DNA from: Bacteroidales bacterium
Lineage (GTDB): Bacteria; Bacteroidota; Bacteroidia; Bacteroidales; ML635J-15
Assembly (NCBI GenBank): GCA_003249955.1
Contig: QKHS01000004.1
Coordinates: 1 to 64,000 of the forward strand
Direction of reading: 5' to 3'
Length of the DNA stretch: 64,000 nucleotides
The first letter of the stretch is position 1. Each line of letters opens with the position of its first letter. The notes below the pieces were generated by a model, which made no database searches, was not told the origin of the DNA, and worked only from the letters and a program-made list of their open reading frames with translations. The translations under genes were made by a program, and so were the position numbers. This document shows, piece after piece, positions 52,127 to 59,889 of this stretch.

Positions 52127-53233
52127 TTATTTTTCAGGAACTAATTTTATTAAAATAATTTCGCTTCTTGTTCCTACACGTAAAGGCGGGCCTACAGTTC
52201 CGGCTCCCTGCGAAACGAATATTTTTGTTCCTTCGTAACTGTGAAGACCTCTGTTATATGGAAACATCATAGCAGTAATTAAATTTATCGGGAAAAATTG
52301 TCCGGCATGTGTATGTCCTGACAAAATTAAATCTATACCATGCTGAGAGGCGTATTTTATTCCTTCAGGGCTATGGTGAAGCATAACGGTTGGCTTTGAT
52401 TCGTCAAAATCAAGTGAGTCCAGAGTCTCTTTTATTGAAGATGTGTTTGACGCGTGAATATCGTGAGTGTCAGGGTCGGAACGCATGTGGTTTAACCCGA
52501 TAATCTGTAATTCACCGAAGTTTATAACCTGATTTTCGAGTATATTAATGTCCAGATTTCTCAGAAATTGCTTAACTGTTTTTACACCTGCGTAACCGTC
52601 ATGATTTCCGGCAACAAAATATACCGGAGCTTTTATTAACTTAAGCGGGCTTATGCTTTCCTGAGTCAGTCTGCTTTTTCCGTCAAATAAATCTCCGGTT
52701 ATAAAAACTACATCAGGATTCTGAGCATTTGTAAGTTCTGCCAGTTCCCGTATAAAACTTTCTCCGCGTAAATGTCCCACATGCACATCTGAAATGTGAA
52801 TTATTCTTATTTCTTTTTGCAATCCTTTAACCGGAATTTCAATTTCCGTTACTCTTAATTTAAATGCATTCCAGACTCCGAATGCCGAAACAGCAATTGT
52901 TACCGACAATGCAACAATCCCAAGAGTTTTAGGAGGTATTGTTTTAAAAATGAGATGAGTAATGTCAGTTAAAAAAACGGAAAGTAGAAGGTATAGAAGT
53001 GTTCCGGCCAGAACTGAAGATAAAAAATACATGACATTTCCGGCAGTACCTGTCAAAACTGAGGAAACAACCATTCCCGCTACCATAAATACAGATAATG
53101 CCGCAAATGTAAAGTACATGTATTTTGTTTTCTCAATGCTGAAGAAGTAAGAAAAACGCCGGGATAAATAAATGTTCGCGGCTGCAAATACCCCGAGAAA
53201 TACCAAAAGAAAAACAACTGATAATGACCTCAT
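52127..53233 (-). CDS. Membrane-anchored metallophosphoesterase (YkuE-like)
   Basis: The 368-residue protein has four to five N-terminal membrane helices (about residues 1-130), then a calcineurin-like domain. All five metal motifs are present: IIHISDVHVGH, FITGDLFDG, FVAGNHDGY, VMLHHSPEG and LSGHTHAGQFFP. By family such proteins hydrolyse phosphodiesters or lipid phosphates at the membrane, for example UDP-diacylglucosamine or related lipids. Here the target is unknown. It is probably co-transcribed with the SDR gene. Confidence 0.9.
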   Translation of the reverse strand: MRSLSVVFLLVFLGVFAAANIYLSRRFSYFFSIEKTKYMYFTFAALSVFMVAGMVVSSVLTGTAGNVMYFLSSVLAGTLLYLLLSVFLTDITHLIFKTIPPKTLGIVALSVTIAVSAFGVWNAFKLRVTEIEIPVKGLQKEIRIIHISDVHVGHLRGESFIRELAELTNAQNPDVVFITGDLFDGKSRLTQESISPLKLIKAPVYFVAGNHDGYAGVKTVKQFLRNLDINILENQVINFGELQIIGLNHMRSDPDTHDIHASNTSSIKETLDSLDFDESKPTVMLHHSPEGIKYASQHGIDLILSGHTHAGQFFPINLITAMMFPYNRGLHSYEGTKIFVSQGAGTVGPPLRVGTRSEIILIKLVPEK

Positions 53234-53275
53234 ATTAAACTTATTTTTTATTCAGTATTTTGAAAACATAAAATA

Positions 53276-53312
53276 AAAAACAGGTATGAGACAAAAGTCT
53301 GTACCTGTTTTT
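53276..53312 (-). terminator. Intrinsic terminator of the nucleoside permease gene
   Basis: Perfect 11-base arms AAAAACAGGTA and TACCTGTTTTT, with a further inner stem AGAC/GTCT, 16 bases past the permease stop. The minus strand ends in a U-rich run. Confidence 0.8.
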
Positions 53313-53328
53313 ACTATAATTTTAAAAA

Positions 53329-54585
53329 TTAATGACTGATATTGGCAACTTTATCCGGTTCGTGTTTATGCTTGAAGAAGATAGCGAAAAGGATTGCCAC
53401 AACCAATGCATAAGCAGCAAAAACCAACCAAACATCTGACCATACAATGGAATTGTCGGGTTTTGTAAAGAATTTCTGAATTATAAATCCGCTTGCACTG
53501 CTTCCTATAATTGCGCCAAATCCGTTTGTCATCATCATAAATAACCCTTGTGCACTTGAACGCATCGACGGGTCGGTAGTAGTTTCCACAAACAAAGATC
53601 CCGAAATATTGAAAAAGTCGAAAGCCATTCCGTAAACAATACATGATAAAATTATCATCCATAACCCGTCGGTAGGATTACCGAATCCGAATAATGCGAA
53701 GCGCAGTACCCATGCAATCATACTTATAAGCATAACCTTTTTTATTCCGAATTTTTTCAGGAAAAACGGGATAGCCAGAATAAACAGAGTCTCCGATATT
53801 TGTGAAATCGACATAATTATTGTTGAGTATTTTACAACAAATGAATCGCTGTATTGCGGGAATTCTTTAAAATGGTCAAGGAACACATCACCGTATGCGT
53901 TTGTAAGCTGAAGTGCAGCACCCAAAAACATGGAGAAGATAAAAAACATAGCCATTTTACGGTTTTTGAATAAAGAGAACGCATTGAGTCCCAATATCTG
54001 AACAAGCGATTTTTTATCGGTGTTCTGAGCAAGCGGAGGACATTTTGGCAAAGTGAAAGAATACAAGCCCAGAACCAAAGATGTTACTGCCGAAATATAA
54101 AACATATTTTCGGAACTTTTATTCCCGGTAAGATTAACAATCCACATTGCAGCAATAAACCCGACGGTTCCGAAAACCCTTATCGGCGGGAATACTTTAA
54201 CCACATCGTAATTGTTGTTTTTTAATGCCGTATAAGCAATTGAATTTGCCAAAGCAATGGTAGGCATGTAAAAAATCATTGCAGCCAGAATTCCCCAGAA
54301 AAAAGATGAAGGATTGTTTATTTGCGGAATAAGAAATAAACATGCACTTCCGAGAATGTGCAGAATGGCATAAAGTTTTTCAGCATTAATCCACTTATCT
54401 GCAATCATACCGGTTAATGCCGGCATAAACAACGAGGCAATACCCATTGTTGAGAAAATTATTCCGAATTCTGATCCTGACCACTGTTTGGTACCGAACC
54501 AATAATTTCCGATAGTAATTAACCACGCGCCCCAGATAAAGAACTGTAAAAAGTTCATTAAAATCAACTGATTCTTAATTTTCAT
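53329..54585 (-). CDS. NupG/XapB-type nucleoside:proton symporter (MFS)
   Basis: Start chosen at 54585 (MKIKNQLILMNFLQFFIWGA), giving 418 residues, the same length as E. coli NupG; 14 more upstream residues are not typical. About twelve membrane helices are visible. FFIWGAWLITIGNYWF, FMPALTGMIADKWINAEKLY and PPIRVFGTVGFIAAMWIVNL are the characteristic family phrases, with Trp/Arg residues around the substrate site. It should take up nucleosides with protons across the inner membrane. It is a single-gene unit with a strong terminator, and fits with the YjjG nucleotidase nearby only loosely. Confidence 0.92.
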   Translation of the reverse strand: MKIKNQLILMNFLQFFIWGAWLITIGNYWFGTKQWSGSEFGIIFSTMGIASLFMPALTGMIADKWINAEKLYAILHILGSACLFLIPQINNPSSFFWGILAAMIFYMPTIALANSIAYTALKNNNYDVVKVFPPIRVFGTVGFIAAMWIVNLTGNKSSENMFYISAVTSLVLGLYSFTLPKCPPLAQNTDKKSLVQILGLNAFSLFKNRKMAMFFIFSMFLGAALQLTNAYGDVFLDHFKEFPQYSDSFVVKYSTIIMSISQISETLFILAIPFFLKKFGIKKVMLISMIAWVLRFALFGFGNPTDGLWMIILSCIVYGMAFDFFNISGSLFVETTTDPSMRSSAQGLFMMMTNGFGAIIGSSASGFIIQKFFTKPDNSIVWSDVWLVFAAYALVVAILFAIFFKHKHEPDKVANISH

Positions 54586-54762
54586 TTTATATCGTTTTAA
54601 AAAAGTAATCCTCGTTACACTTTTCAAAAATAAATAAAGTTTTTTGATTTACAATGCATGTAAAGTTTTTAGCTTTAATGATTTGTCGTTTTTTAACAAT
54701 AATCTGTTATTTTCTTTGACCTGTTACAACTAAAAAGATTGTTTTTTGTTTTTAAAATAGAT

Positions 54763-54770
54763 TAACTTTG
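54763..54770 (+). promoter_or_regulatory. -7 box of the barrel-protein gene
   Basis: TAACTTTG matches the consensus, 20 bases before the ATG at 54791. A T-rich stretch with TTTG 14 bases upstream (54745-54748) is too near for the usual -33 spacing. Confidence 0.5.
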
Positions 54771-54790
54771 TAATTATAAAAACTCAGAAT

Positions 54791-55579
54791 ATGAAAAAGA
54801 TATTGTTATTAGTATGTTTTGTTTCGTTGATAGCGGCAGTAAGTGCACAAACAGAACCTGTTTCACGCGAATTTGCAGATGACAGCACTTACGTTGATAC
54901 ATTAAACAGAAATCTTATAGGACTTAATGTTTATCCTGCTTTCGGCATACTTGGAGGCGGCAGATTACCCAGTACAAAAATATTTCTGCAGTACAAACAT
55001 TATTACGATCACATGAATCTGAGGGCCAGTCTTAATTATATCAGTTTTTACAAGGATAATGATAATATTGACATTATGTCAATTACAACAGATACTCTTG
55101 TAACTGATGATGAAACTATAGTTGCCGATAGTATGATGTTCAGAAAGTTTTATTACGATGTTTACACTTATGATTTCAGATTGGGGCTCGAGGCTGCTTT
55201 CCCAAACAAAGGATACCGGTTTTATCTTGGCGGCGGATTAATCGGCGGATATCATTACACAGGCGAATATTACTATCACTATAAACGTGAGTTTAACGGG
55301 TATCCTGTCGAGAATGTAAATATTTATCCGCTTAATGCCGAAACGGCAGGATTTAGGAAAACATCATTTTTTAAAGCCGGGGTAGATTTTACAATCGGGG
55401 TAGATATAAATATCTCGCCTAATTGTGTTATTTCTGTTCAGTATGCGCCGGAACTGGTTTATTATCATAGTGTAAAACAGGATGTTTTAGACCCTGATAA
55501 TTATTTTACAACAGATTTAAAAAACGGGTTCAGCTTTATTCCCGATTATGTTGATTTTGTTGTGAATATCAGGTTCTGA
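54791..55579 (+). CDS. Small outer-membrane beta-barrel-like protein, unknown
   Basis: Not recognised by name. The 262-residue protein has a signal peptide (1-19, ending AAVSAQ) and then amphipathic alternating strands rich in Tyr and Phe (KIFLQYKHYYDHMNLRASLN; GYRFYLGGGLIGGYHYTGEY; CVISVQYAPELVYYHS). It ends in YVDFVVNIRF with a terminal Phe, the usual C-terminus of outer-membrane barrels. An 8-12-strand porin-like or receptor-like barrel is likely. It converges exactly on the YjjG stop. Confidence 0.72.
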   Translation: MKKILLLVCFVSLIAAVSAQTEPVSREFADDSTYVDTLNRNLIGLNVYPAFGILGGGRLPSTKIFLQYKHYYDHMNLRASLNYISFYKDNDNIDIMSITTDTLVTDDETIVADSMMFRKFYYDVYTYDFRLGLEAAFPNKGYRFYLGGGLIGGYHYTGEYYYHYKREFNGYPVENVNIYPLNAETAGFRKTSFFKAGVDFTIGVDINISPNCVISVQYAPELVYYHSVKQDVLDPDNYFTTDLKNGFSFIPDYVDFVVNIRF

Positions 55580-56266
55580 TCAGAGTATTTCGGTAATTTC
55601 TTTTAATGACTTAACTTCGAATGTTACAGGGAAGTCAGTTAAGCCATTGTTGTTGTTAAACCAGATTGTATCTATGTTTAGCTGTGCAGCACCTTTAATG
55701 TCAACTTCCAGATCGTCACCTATCACTATTGAATTTTCAGGATTTGCACCCGTGTTTTCCAAAACAAATTCAAAATATTCCCGGTTTGGCTTGTTGCATC
55801 CTACTTCTTCCGAAGTAAAAACTTTATCAAAGTAGGTGTCAATATTACAGTTTTTAATTTTCAGATATTGAACTTCTTTAAAACCATTGGTAATAAGATA
55901 TACTTTGTATTTTGAAGAAAGGTGTCTGAGCAGTTCCGTGGAATATGGGAACATCCTGGTTTTTAAAGGGCTTAGGTTAATATAATCTTTACCCATTTCT
56001 TTAGCAATATCTTCGTTGTCTATTCCGAAATGTAAAATACACAGGTGAAATCTTTTCCAGCTCAGGAGTTCCTTTGTAATAAGTTTTGCGCGGTAATCGC
56101 TCCACATTTGGTCATTTATTTCCCTGTATTTTTTAAAGAACTCTTCAAAATTGCAAACCTTGTTTATTTCGTATTTGTGAAAAATTTCCAGAAATGTTTC
56201 CGCTGAATTGGCTTCAAAATCCCACAATGTCCTGTCCAAATCTATAAATATATTCTTATACCTCAT
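55580..56266 (-). CDS. yjjG: YjjG-family noncanonical pyrimidine nucleotidase (HAD)
   Basis: Start chosen at 56266 (MRYKNIFIDLDRTLWDFEAN), giving 228 residues. HAD motif I is DLDRT, with the nucleophile and acid Asp pair. Motif II is YLITNGFKEVQYLKI, motif III is the Lys in EVGCNKPNREYF, and motif IV is VIGDDLEVDIKGA. The WDFEANS phrase and the C1-type cap are typical of YjjG, which dephosphorylates damaged or noncanonical pyrimidine mononucleotides (house-cleaning). It converges on the barrel gene without any gap. Confidence 0.9.
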   Translation of the reverse strand: MRYKNIFIDLDRTLWDFEANSAETFLEIFHKYEINKVCNFEEFFKKYREINDQMWSDYRAKLITKELLSWKRFHLCILHFGIDNEDIAKEMGKDYINLSPLKTRMFPYSTELLRHLSSKYKVYLITNGFKEVQYLKIKNCNIDTYFDKVFTSEEVGCNKPNREYFEFVLENTGANPENSIVIGDDLEVDIKGAAQLNIDTIWFNNNNGLTDFPVTFEVKSLKEITEIL

Positions 56267-56370
56267 ATCTGCGTTTTTGTGCGGCAAAATTAGAAATCAT
56301 TATTTTGATATTTCCTGATAAAACTCTGAAAATCCTAAAATATTGTTAAATTTGCTATCGAAAACCTTTT

Positions 56371-56415
56371 TGTAACTTAAGTTACAGTGCAAAAAACAAT
56401 TATCAGGTACTTTTG
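56371..56415 (+). promoter_or_regulatory. Crp/Fnr-like palindrome and -7 box ahead of the DUF6132-thioredoxin genes
   Basis: TGTAACTTAAGTTACA at 56371-56386 is a perfect 16-base palindrome of the TGTAAC-N4-GTTACA type. It is followed by TACTTTTG at 56408-56415. The expected transcript start near 56420 puts the palindrome centre about 41-42 bases upstream, the class II activator position used by Crp/Fnr proteins. No -33 TTTG is present, as expected if an activator replaces it. Confidence 0.65.
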
Positions 56416-56434
56416 TTCCGTTAAAAAAGAAGAA

Positions 56435-56671
56435 ATGAATACGTTTAAAAAGAAATTGATTTTCAGAATAGTTTTAACTGTTTTGGGCGGAGCAGTAGGG
56501 ATTCTTTACTGGCATTACGTAGGTTGTGCGTCAGGAGCATGTCCGATTCAGTCGAAATGGTATCTGTCAGGACTGTATGGTCTGGTAATAGGGTATCTTG
56601 TAAGCGGGTTGTTTATAAAAGATAAACCGGAAAGTGCAAAAGAAGAAATATCGGGAAATAATAAAGAATAA
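56435..56671 (+). CDS. DUF6132-family small membrane protein
   Basis: Start at 56435 (MNTFKKKLIFRIVLTVLGGA), giving 78 residues; the longer frame begins inside the promoter palindrome and is excluded. Two membrane helices flank a short loop GCASGACPIQSKWYLSG with two Cys (C-A-S-G-A-C-P). This Cys-Pro loop and size are typical of DUF6132, which has no proven function but is often near thioredoxin or rhodanese genes. It leads a compact pair: thioredoxin begins three bases after its stop. Confidence 0.82.
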   Translation: MNTFKKKLIFRIVLTVLGGAVGILYWHYVGCASGACPIQSKWYLSGLYGLVIGYLVSGLFIKDKPESAKEEISGNNKE

Positions 56672-56674
56672 ATT

Positions 56675-57097
56675 ATGATAAGAATGAAAAGAACAGCAAT
56701 GATTTTTGCTTTTGTTATCGGAATTGCCGGATTAACAATAAGCTGTAACGGTACCGGAAATAAAAAAGCTCAGGAAGACAGTACCTCTATAGGACAAAAA
56801 ACAGAGACTTTCGATGATATCATCAACGGATCAACTCCTGTAATTGTTGATTTTTATGCTACCTGGTGCAAACCGTGTAAAATACAGGCCCCGATTATAG
56901 AAGAAATTCAAAACGAACTGGGTAACAAAGTTCGTGTAGTTAAAGTAGATGTGGATGTGGAAGAAGATCTGGCAAACCGTTATGGCATTCAAAGTATTCC
57001 AACTATTATGATTTTTAAAGGAGGAAAAACTCTTTTTAATGCAGTAGGCGTTCAGCAGAAAGAGACACTTACAAAAGTGGTTATGGATGCTCAGTAA
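56675..57097 (+). CDS. Lipoprotein thioredoxin
   Basis: The 140-residue protein (137 if started at 56684) has a lipoprotein signal (IIGIAGLTISC pattern, Cys near residue 24) and one thioredoxin domain. The active-site phrase is FYATWCKPCKIQAP, and SIPTIMIFKGGKT contains the cis-Pro. It is thus a periplasmic, membrane-tethered thiol-disulfide protein rather than the cytosolic TrxA. It is in one operon with DUF6132; the ferredoxin at 57272 may be co-expressed by read-through, as no terminator is visible between them. Confidence 0.92.
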   Translation: MIRMKRTAMIFAFVIGIAGLTISCNGTGNKKAQEDSTSIGQKTETFDDIINGSTPVIVDFYATWCKPCKIQAPIIEEIQNELGNKVRVVKVDVDVEEDLANRYGIQSIPTIMIFKGGKTLFNAVGVQQKETLTKVVMDAQ

Positions 57098-57271
57098 ATA
57101 AGCGTTTTGAAATAATAAAATCAGATAAGGCATCGGGACTTAAGATTGACTAAATAAGTGTTGATGTTAATTGCTTCATGCAATAAATATCGGCCTGAGA
57201 GTCTTCAGTTTTCTGCCTTCGGACATTATTAATAAGAATTTAATTAAATAACTAAAAAAACAAATTTAAAA

Positions 57272-57457
57272 ATGAAGAGAGAGATTACAGTTGTTGAGCA
57301 GCGTTGTCCTAAAAATCACCGTTGTCCTGCAATTTTTGCCTGCCCAAGGGGTGCTATTTCACAAGCAAACGACGGAACACCAATGATTGATAAAGAAAAG
57401 TGTACAAATTGCGGAATTTGTCTTAATTATTGCCCGTTTAAAGTTTTTCAGGCTTAA
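57272..57457 (+). CDS. Small ferredoxin-like 4Fe-4S protein
   Basis: The 61-residue protein has one standard cluster motif at residues 44-55 (CTNCGICLNYCP) and a widened N-terminal set, Cys12, Cys18 and Cys24, in RCPKNHRCPAIFACPRG. Cys24 sits where the fourth ligand of the C-terminal cluster would be. The N-terminal cluster lacks one usual Cys and has altered spacing, so it may be absent or bind an unusual centre. Close homologues with the CPKNHxCP phrase are small stand-alone ferredoxins in Bacteroidota. It follows the thioredoxin gene by 174 bases and ends in a good terminator. Confidence 0.87.
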   Translation: MKREITVVEQRCPKNHRCPAIFACPRGAISQANDGTPMIDKEKCTNCGICLNYCPFKVFQA

Positions 57458-57476
57458 AACATACTTTTTCATAATG

Positions 57477-57512
57477 AATCCCGGAGTTGAGTTAAGCTCC
57501 GGGATTTTTTTT
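57477..57512 (+). terminator. Intrinsic terminator of the ferredoxin gene
   Basis: Stem AATCCCGGAG / CTCCGGGATT with a 10-base loop, followed by a run of eight or more T; it sits 20 bases after the stop. Confidence 0.9.
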
Positions 57513-57513
57513 A

Positions 57514-59139
57514 TTATTCATCTTTTACCAGACTTACTTTTAATTCAGATCCTTTTTTTGCATAAAAGCCTTGTTTTATATGCACAGATTCTTTTGAGCT
57601 AAGATTTACCTTAACTCCGGGCTCGATAACGAATCTGTCATATTGCCCTCCGTCAACAAAAGTTTTAGGGTGTGCAAAAGGCTTTTTATCTGTATTAATT
57701 TTAGGTCTGTTGTACTTTGGATCAATTACCAGTTTTCCGGGGGCATAAAAATCCTGATCATAAACCATGTCCCTGTTGTACAGGCTCAGGTTGTATGTTT
57801 CGCGTTTCCATTGTTGTGCAACTATCTGGGCATGTCCCATACTTTTTTGTCCTCCGTACCATTTGGGAACTTCTGTTTTATTGCACAGAAGTTTAATATA
57901 ATCATTCATTACAATGTTGTAAGCCTGCGGTTCCGATGATATGGGCCCGAAATCAAAGTCTGCCCAGTTTGCAAAGCCCAAAGCCGAAGTCTGTCTTATT
58001 GCATTTAGTTGTTCCGCATCATATCTGGATTCAGGATAAGTTGTTCCGTTACTTCCGTCAACACCGATATTGTATTTTCCATTATCATAAAGGTTGTAGA
58101 TAAATGTATTCCTGAATCTAAGCATATCGGTAGAAGTGAAGAAGTTCCCATTACGGTATTTGTAATACTCGTATGGAAATGTCATAACAATTGTTCCGTG
58201 ACTTACATCTTCCATATATTCCGTAAAAGAATTGTAACTTGCTACTTTTATGAACAGCGACTTTGCACATTCTCTGTATAAAATTCTCCATCCTGCATGA
58301 TACCACCAGTACGAATTATTTTCTTTGTTCAATCTTAAAACAGGAGCTTTGTACTTTTGATTTGTACATTTATCGTTGAGAGATACAATAGATTTATGTA
58401 GCGAAGCAATAGTGTCTGCCATTCTGAGATATTCCTTGTTTGTACTGCTGAGTCCTGTGAACAATAAACATCTTGCAAATCCTGTCTGCATGTTAATTAT
58501 AAGTGCGCCTCCGGGTTGTTGCATTCCGGTTTCATAATCCCATAATCCGCCGTAAACGAAAAAATCGAGAGTTTCTCTTACTCTGTCTTCAAGCCACTGA
58601 GCATATTCTCCGAATGTTTTGAACCTTATTCCGGTATAGTTGCAATTACAGCTATTGGGCTCGTACAGGTCAGGGTTTAATTCGTCAAACTGGTATAATT
58701 CTACATTCATAAGTTCAGGTTCCAGTACTTTAACCAGATGAACAAAACGAGCCAAAGACCCGATGACATAGCCGTCAACATATGTAGAACTGGTTGACTC
58801 AGACCATTTAGGAGTTTTTGCAGTAGCTTCCGGGTTTATATCGTTGCGGTTTTCAATTATACATAACGATTGGTGTACAAATTTGTACAAATATGCTTTG
58901 TCTTTTGTTGCCAGATAAACGTCAATGTATCCGTCTATAACTTTTGAGACACCGTCGCCGAAAATATTCCAGTCTTTATCGGGATGAAGAGTACATAATT
59001 TGTACCCGTTAAAAACAACATTTTCGGTGTAAAAGTCGTAGTCTTCTTTTACGCACAGACTGTCGTAGGTTTGAGCGGACAGAGTTCCCGGTAAAAACAA
59101 AACCAGAATCAGAAAATATTTTAGTGCTTTTTTTAACAT
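57514..59139 (-). CDS. Secreted alpha/alpha-barrel-like protein with coat-hanger C-terminal domain
   Basis: The 541-residue protein has a signal peptide (1-22, ending GTLSAQ). The central 400 residues alternate helices with Trp and Tyr-rich loops (DGYIDVYLATKDKAYLYKFV; GGLWDYETGMQQPGGALIIN; SYWWYHAGWRILYRECAKS), recalling (alpha/alpha) barrels of glycoside hydrolases and lyases. No family or catalytic pair could be named. The C-terminal 45 residues (RFVIEPGVKVNLSSKESVHI, then GFYAKKGSELKV) match the 3-coathanger-stack type found at the end of surface proteins. It starts 12 bases after the gene at 59152 on the same strand; the pair is one operon. Confidence 0.68.
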   Translation of the reverse strand: MLKKALKYFLILVLFLPGTLSAQTYDSLCVKEDYDFYTENVVFNGYKLCTLHPDKDWNIFGDGVSKVIDGYIDVYLATKDKAYLYKFVHQSLCIIENRNDINPEATAKTPKWSESTSSTYVDGYVIGSLARFVHLVKVLEPELMNVELYQFDELNPDLYEPNSCNCNYTGIRFKTFGEYAQWLEDRVRETLDFFVYGGLWDYETGMQQPGGALIINMQTGFARCLLFTGLSSTNKEYLRMADTIASLHKSIVSLNDKCTNQKYKAPVLRLNKENNSYWWYHAGWRILYRECAKSLFIKVASYNSFTEYMEDVSHGTIVMTFPYEYYKYRNGNFFTSTDMLRFRNTFIYNLYDNGKYNIGVDGSNGTTYPESRYDAEQLNAIRQTSALGFANWADFDFGPISSEPQAYNIVMNDYIKLLCNKTEVPKWYGGQKSMGHAQIVAQQWKRETYNLSLYNRDMVYDQDFYAPGKLVIDPKYNRPKINTDKKPFAHPKTFVDGGQYDRFVIEPGVKVNLSSKESVHIKQGFYAKKGSELKVSLVKDE

Positions 59140-59151
59140 GTTTTTCTTTGA

Positions 59152-59742
59152 TTATTCCGGTTTAAGAGCTTTGTTTTCTTCCTCAAGCAGTTTTATTCTA
59201 TTTTCCAGTTCTTCAACATAAAGATAAAGTTCTTCGATATTGTGCAACATCCCGCTTAAAGTCTCGGATACAGGCACACCTGAGTTGCAGATGTCTTTTT
59301 CTGCTTTAACATATGGCAGATGTTTCTCCTTTTTTATGGCAGACATTCTTTCTGCAAAAGGCTGAAGCTTATAATCATCTTCAAAAACATAATCACACCA
59401 TTTGTTTGTTTCAACTATAAGTTCTTCGCTTGCTCTTATGCTGCCGCAAACATCAATGCGGTACTCAGGATTTTGTGTCCCGAACCCTGTGCTGCCGTCA
59501 CTTTTTATTGTAATAGTAGGGTTTTCGTTAAATAATAATCCTATTTCTCCTGTCTGGTTTAATGTAAACTTTATTTCGTTACCCATTCGCCTGGCATAAA
59601 ACATTGTATCGTTTTTAAGAGTGTCTCTTTTTTTACCGGCGGCAAAATATTCAGATTCATAAATGTTGGTTTTGCCTGAGTTTGCAGCTATTGATACTCC
59701 CGATATAATTATTGCTGCTACAAATAAAATGAGTTTCTGCAT
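59152..59742 (-). CDS. Secreted tail-fibre-like coiled-coil protein
   Basis: Start chosen at 59742 (MQKLILFVAAIIISGVSIAA, a signal peptide), giving 196 residues; the longer frame adds 29 hydrophobic residues of no clear meaning. A repeat-like segment GSTGFGTQNPEYRIDVCGSI, followed by AERMSAIKKEKHLPYVKA, resembles the base of chaperoned phage tail-fibre/adhesin proteins common in Bacteroidota. The C-terminus is a coiled coil (LYLYVEELENRIKLLEEENK). No phage genes surround it. It is probably a trimeric surface appendage fragment or anchor, encoded with the coat-hanger protein. Confidence 0.72.
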   Translation of the reverse strand: MQKLILFVAAIIISGVSIAANSGKTNIYESEYFAAGKKRDTLKNDTMFYARRMGNEIKFTLNQTGEIGLLFNENPTITIKSDGSTGFGTQNPEYRIDVCGSIRASEELIVETNKWCDYVFEDDYKLQPFAERMSAIKKEKHLPYVKAEKDICNSGVPVSETLSGMLHNIEELYLYVEELENRIKLLEEENKALKPE

Positions 59743-59860
59743 AAGTCGTTCTTTTATAATTTTATAAGTTTCAAAATAAACGAAAAAACTTATATGTCTG
59801 AGAAAAAGATTTGTTAAAAATATTGTCATAACTTATTTTCAAAAAATCCACACGTTTTTT

Positions 59861-59868
59861 TAACTTTG
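59861..59868 (+). promoter_or_regulatory. -7 box of the holA operon
   Basis: TAACTTTG matches TAnnTTTG, 21 bases before the ATG. TTTC at 59837-59840, with 20-base spacing, is one base off the -33 consensus. Confidence 0.55.
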
Positions 59869-59889
59869 TAAGCTCAATTTTTAATAAAT

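Noticed and set aside
56387-56434. Upstream extension of the DUF6132 reading frame beginning at 56387
   Set aside because: It would start within the promoter region (a GTG at the palindrome's edge, before the -7 box) and adds residues without family character; the ATG at 56435 fits the promoter.
59152-59742. Phage or prophage remnant suggested by the tail-fibre-like segment
   Set aside because: No capsid, portal, integrase or lysis gene is near; the protein has its own signal peptide and such segments are common on ordinary secreted Bacteroidota proteins.
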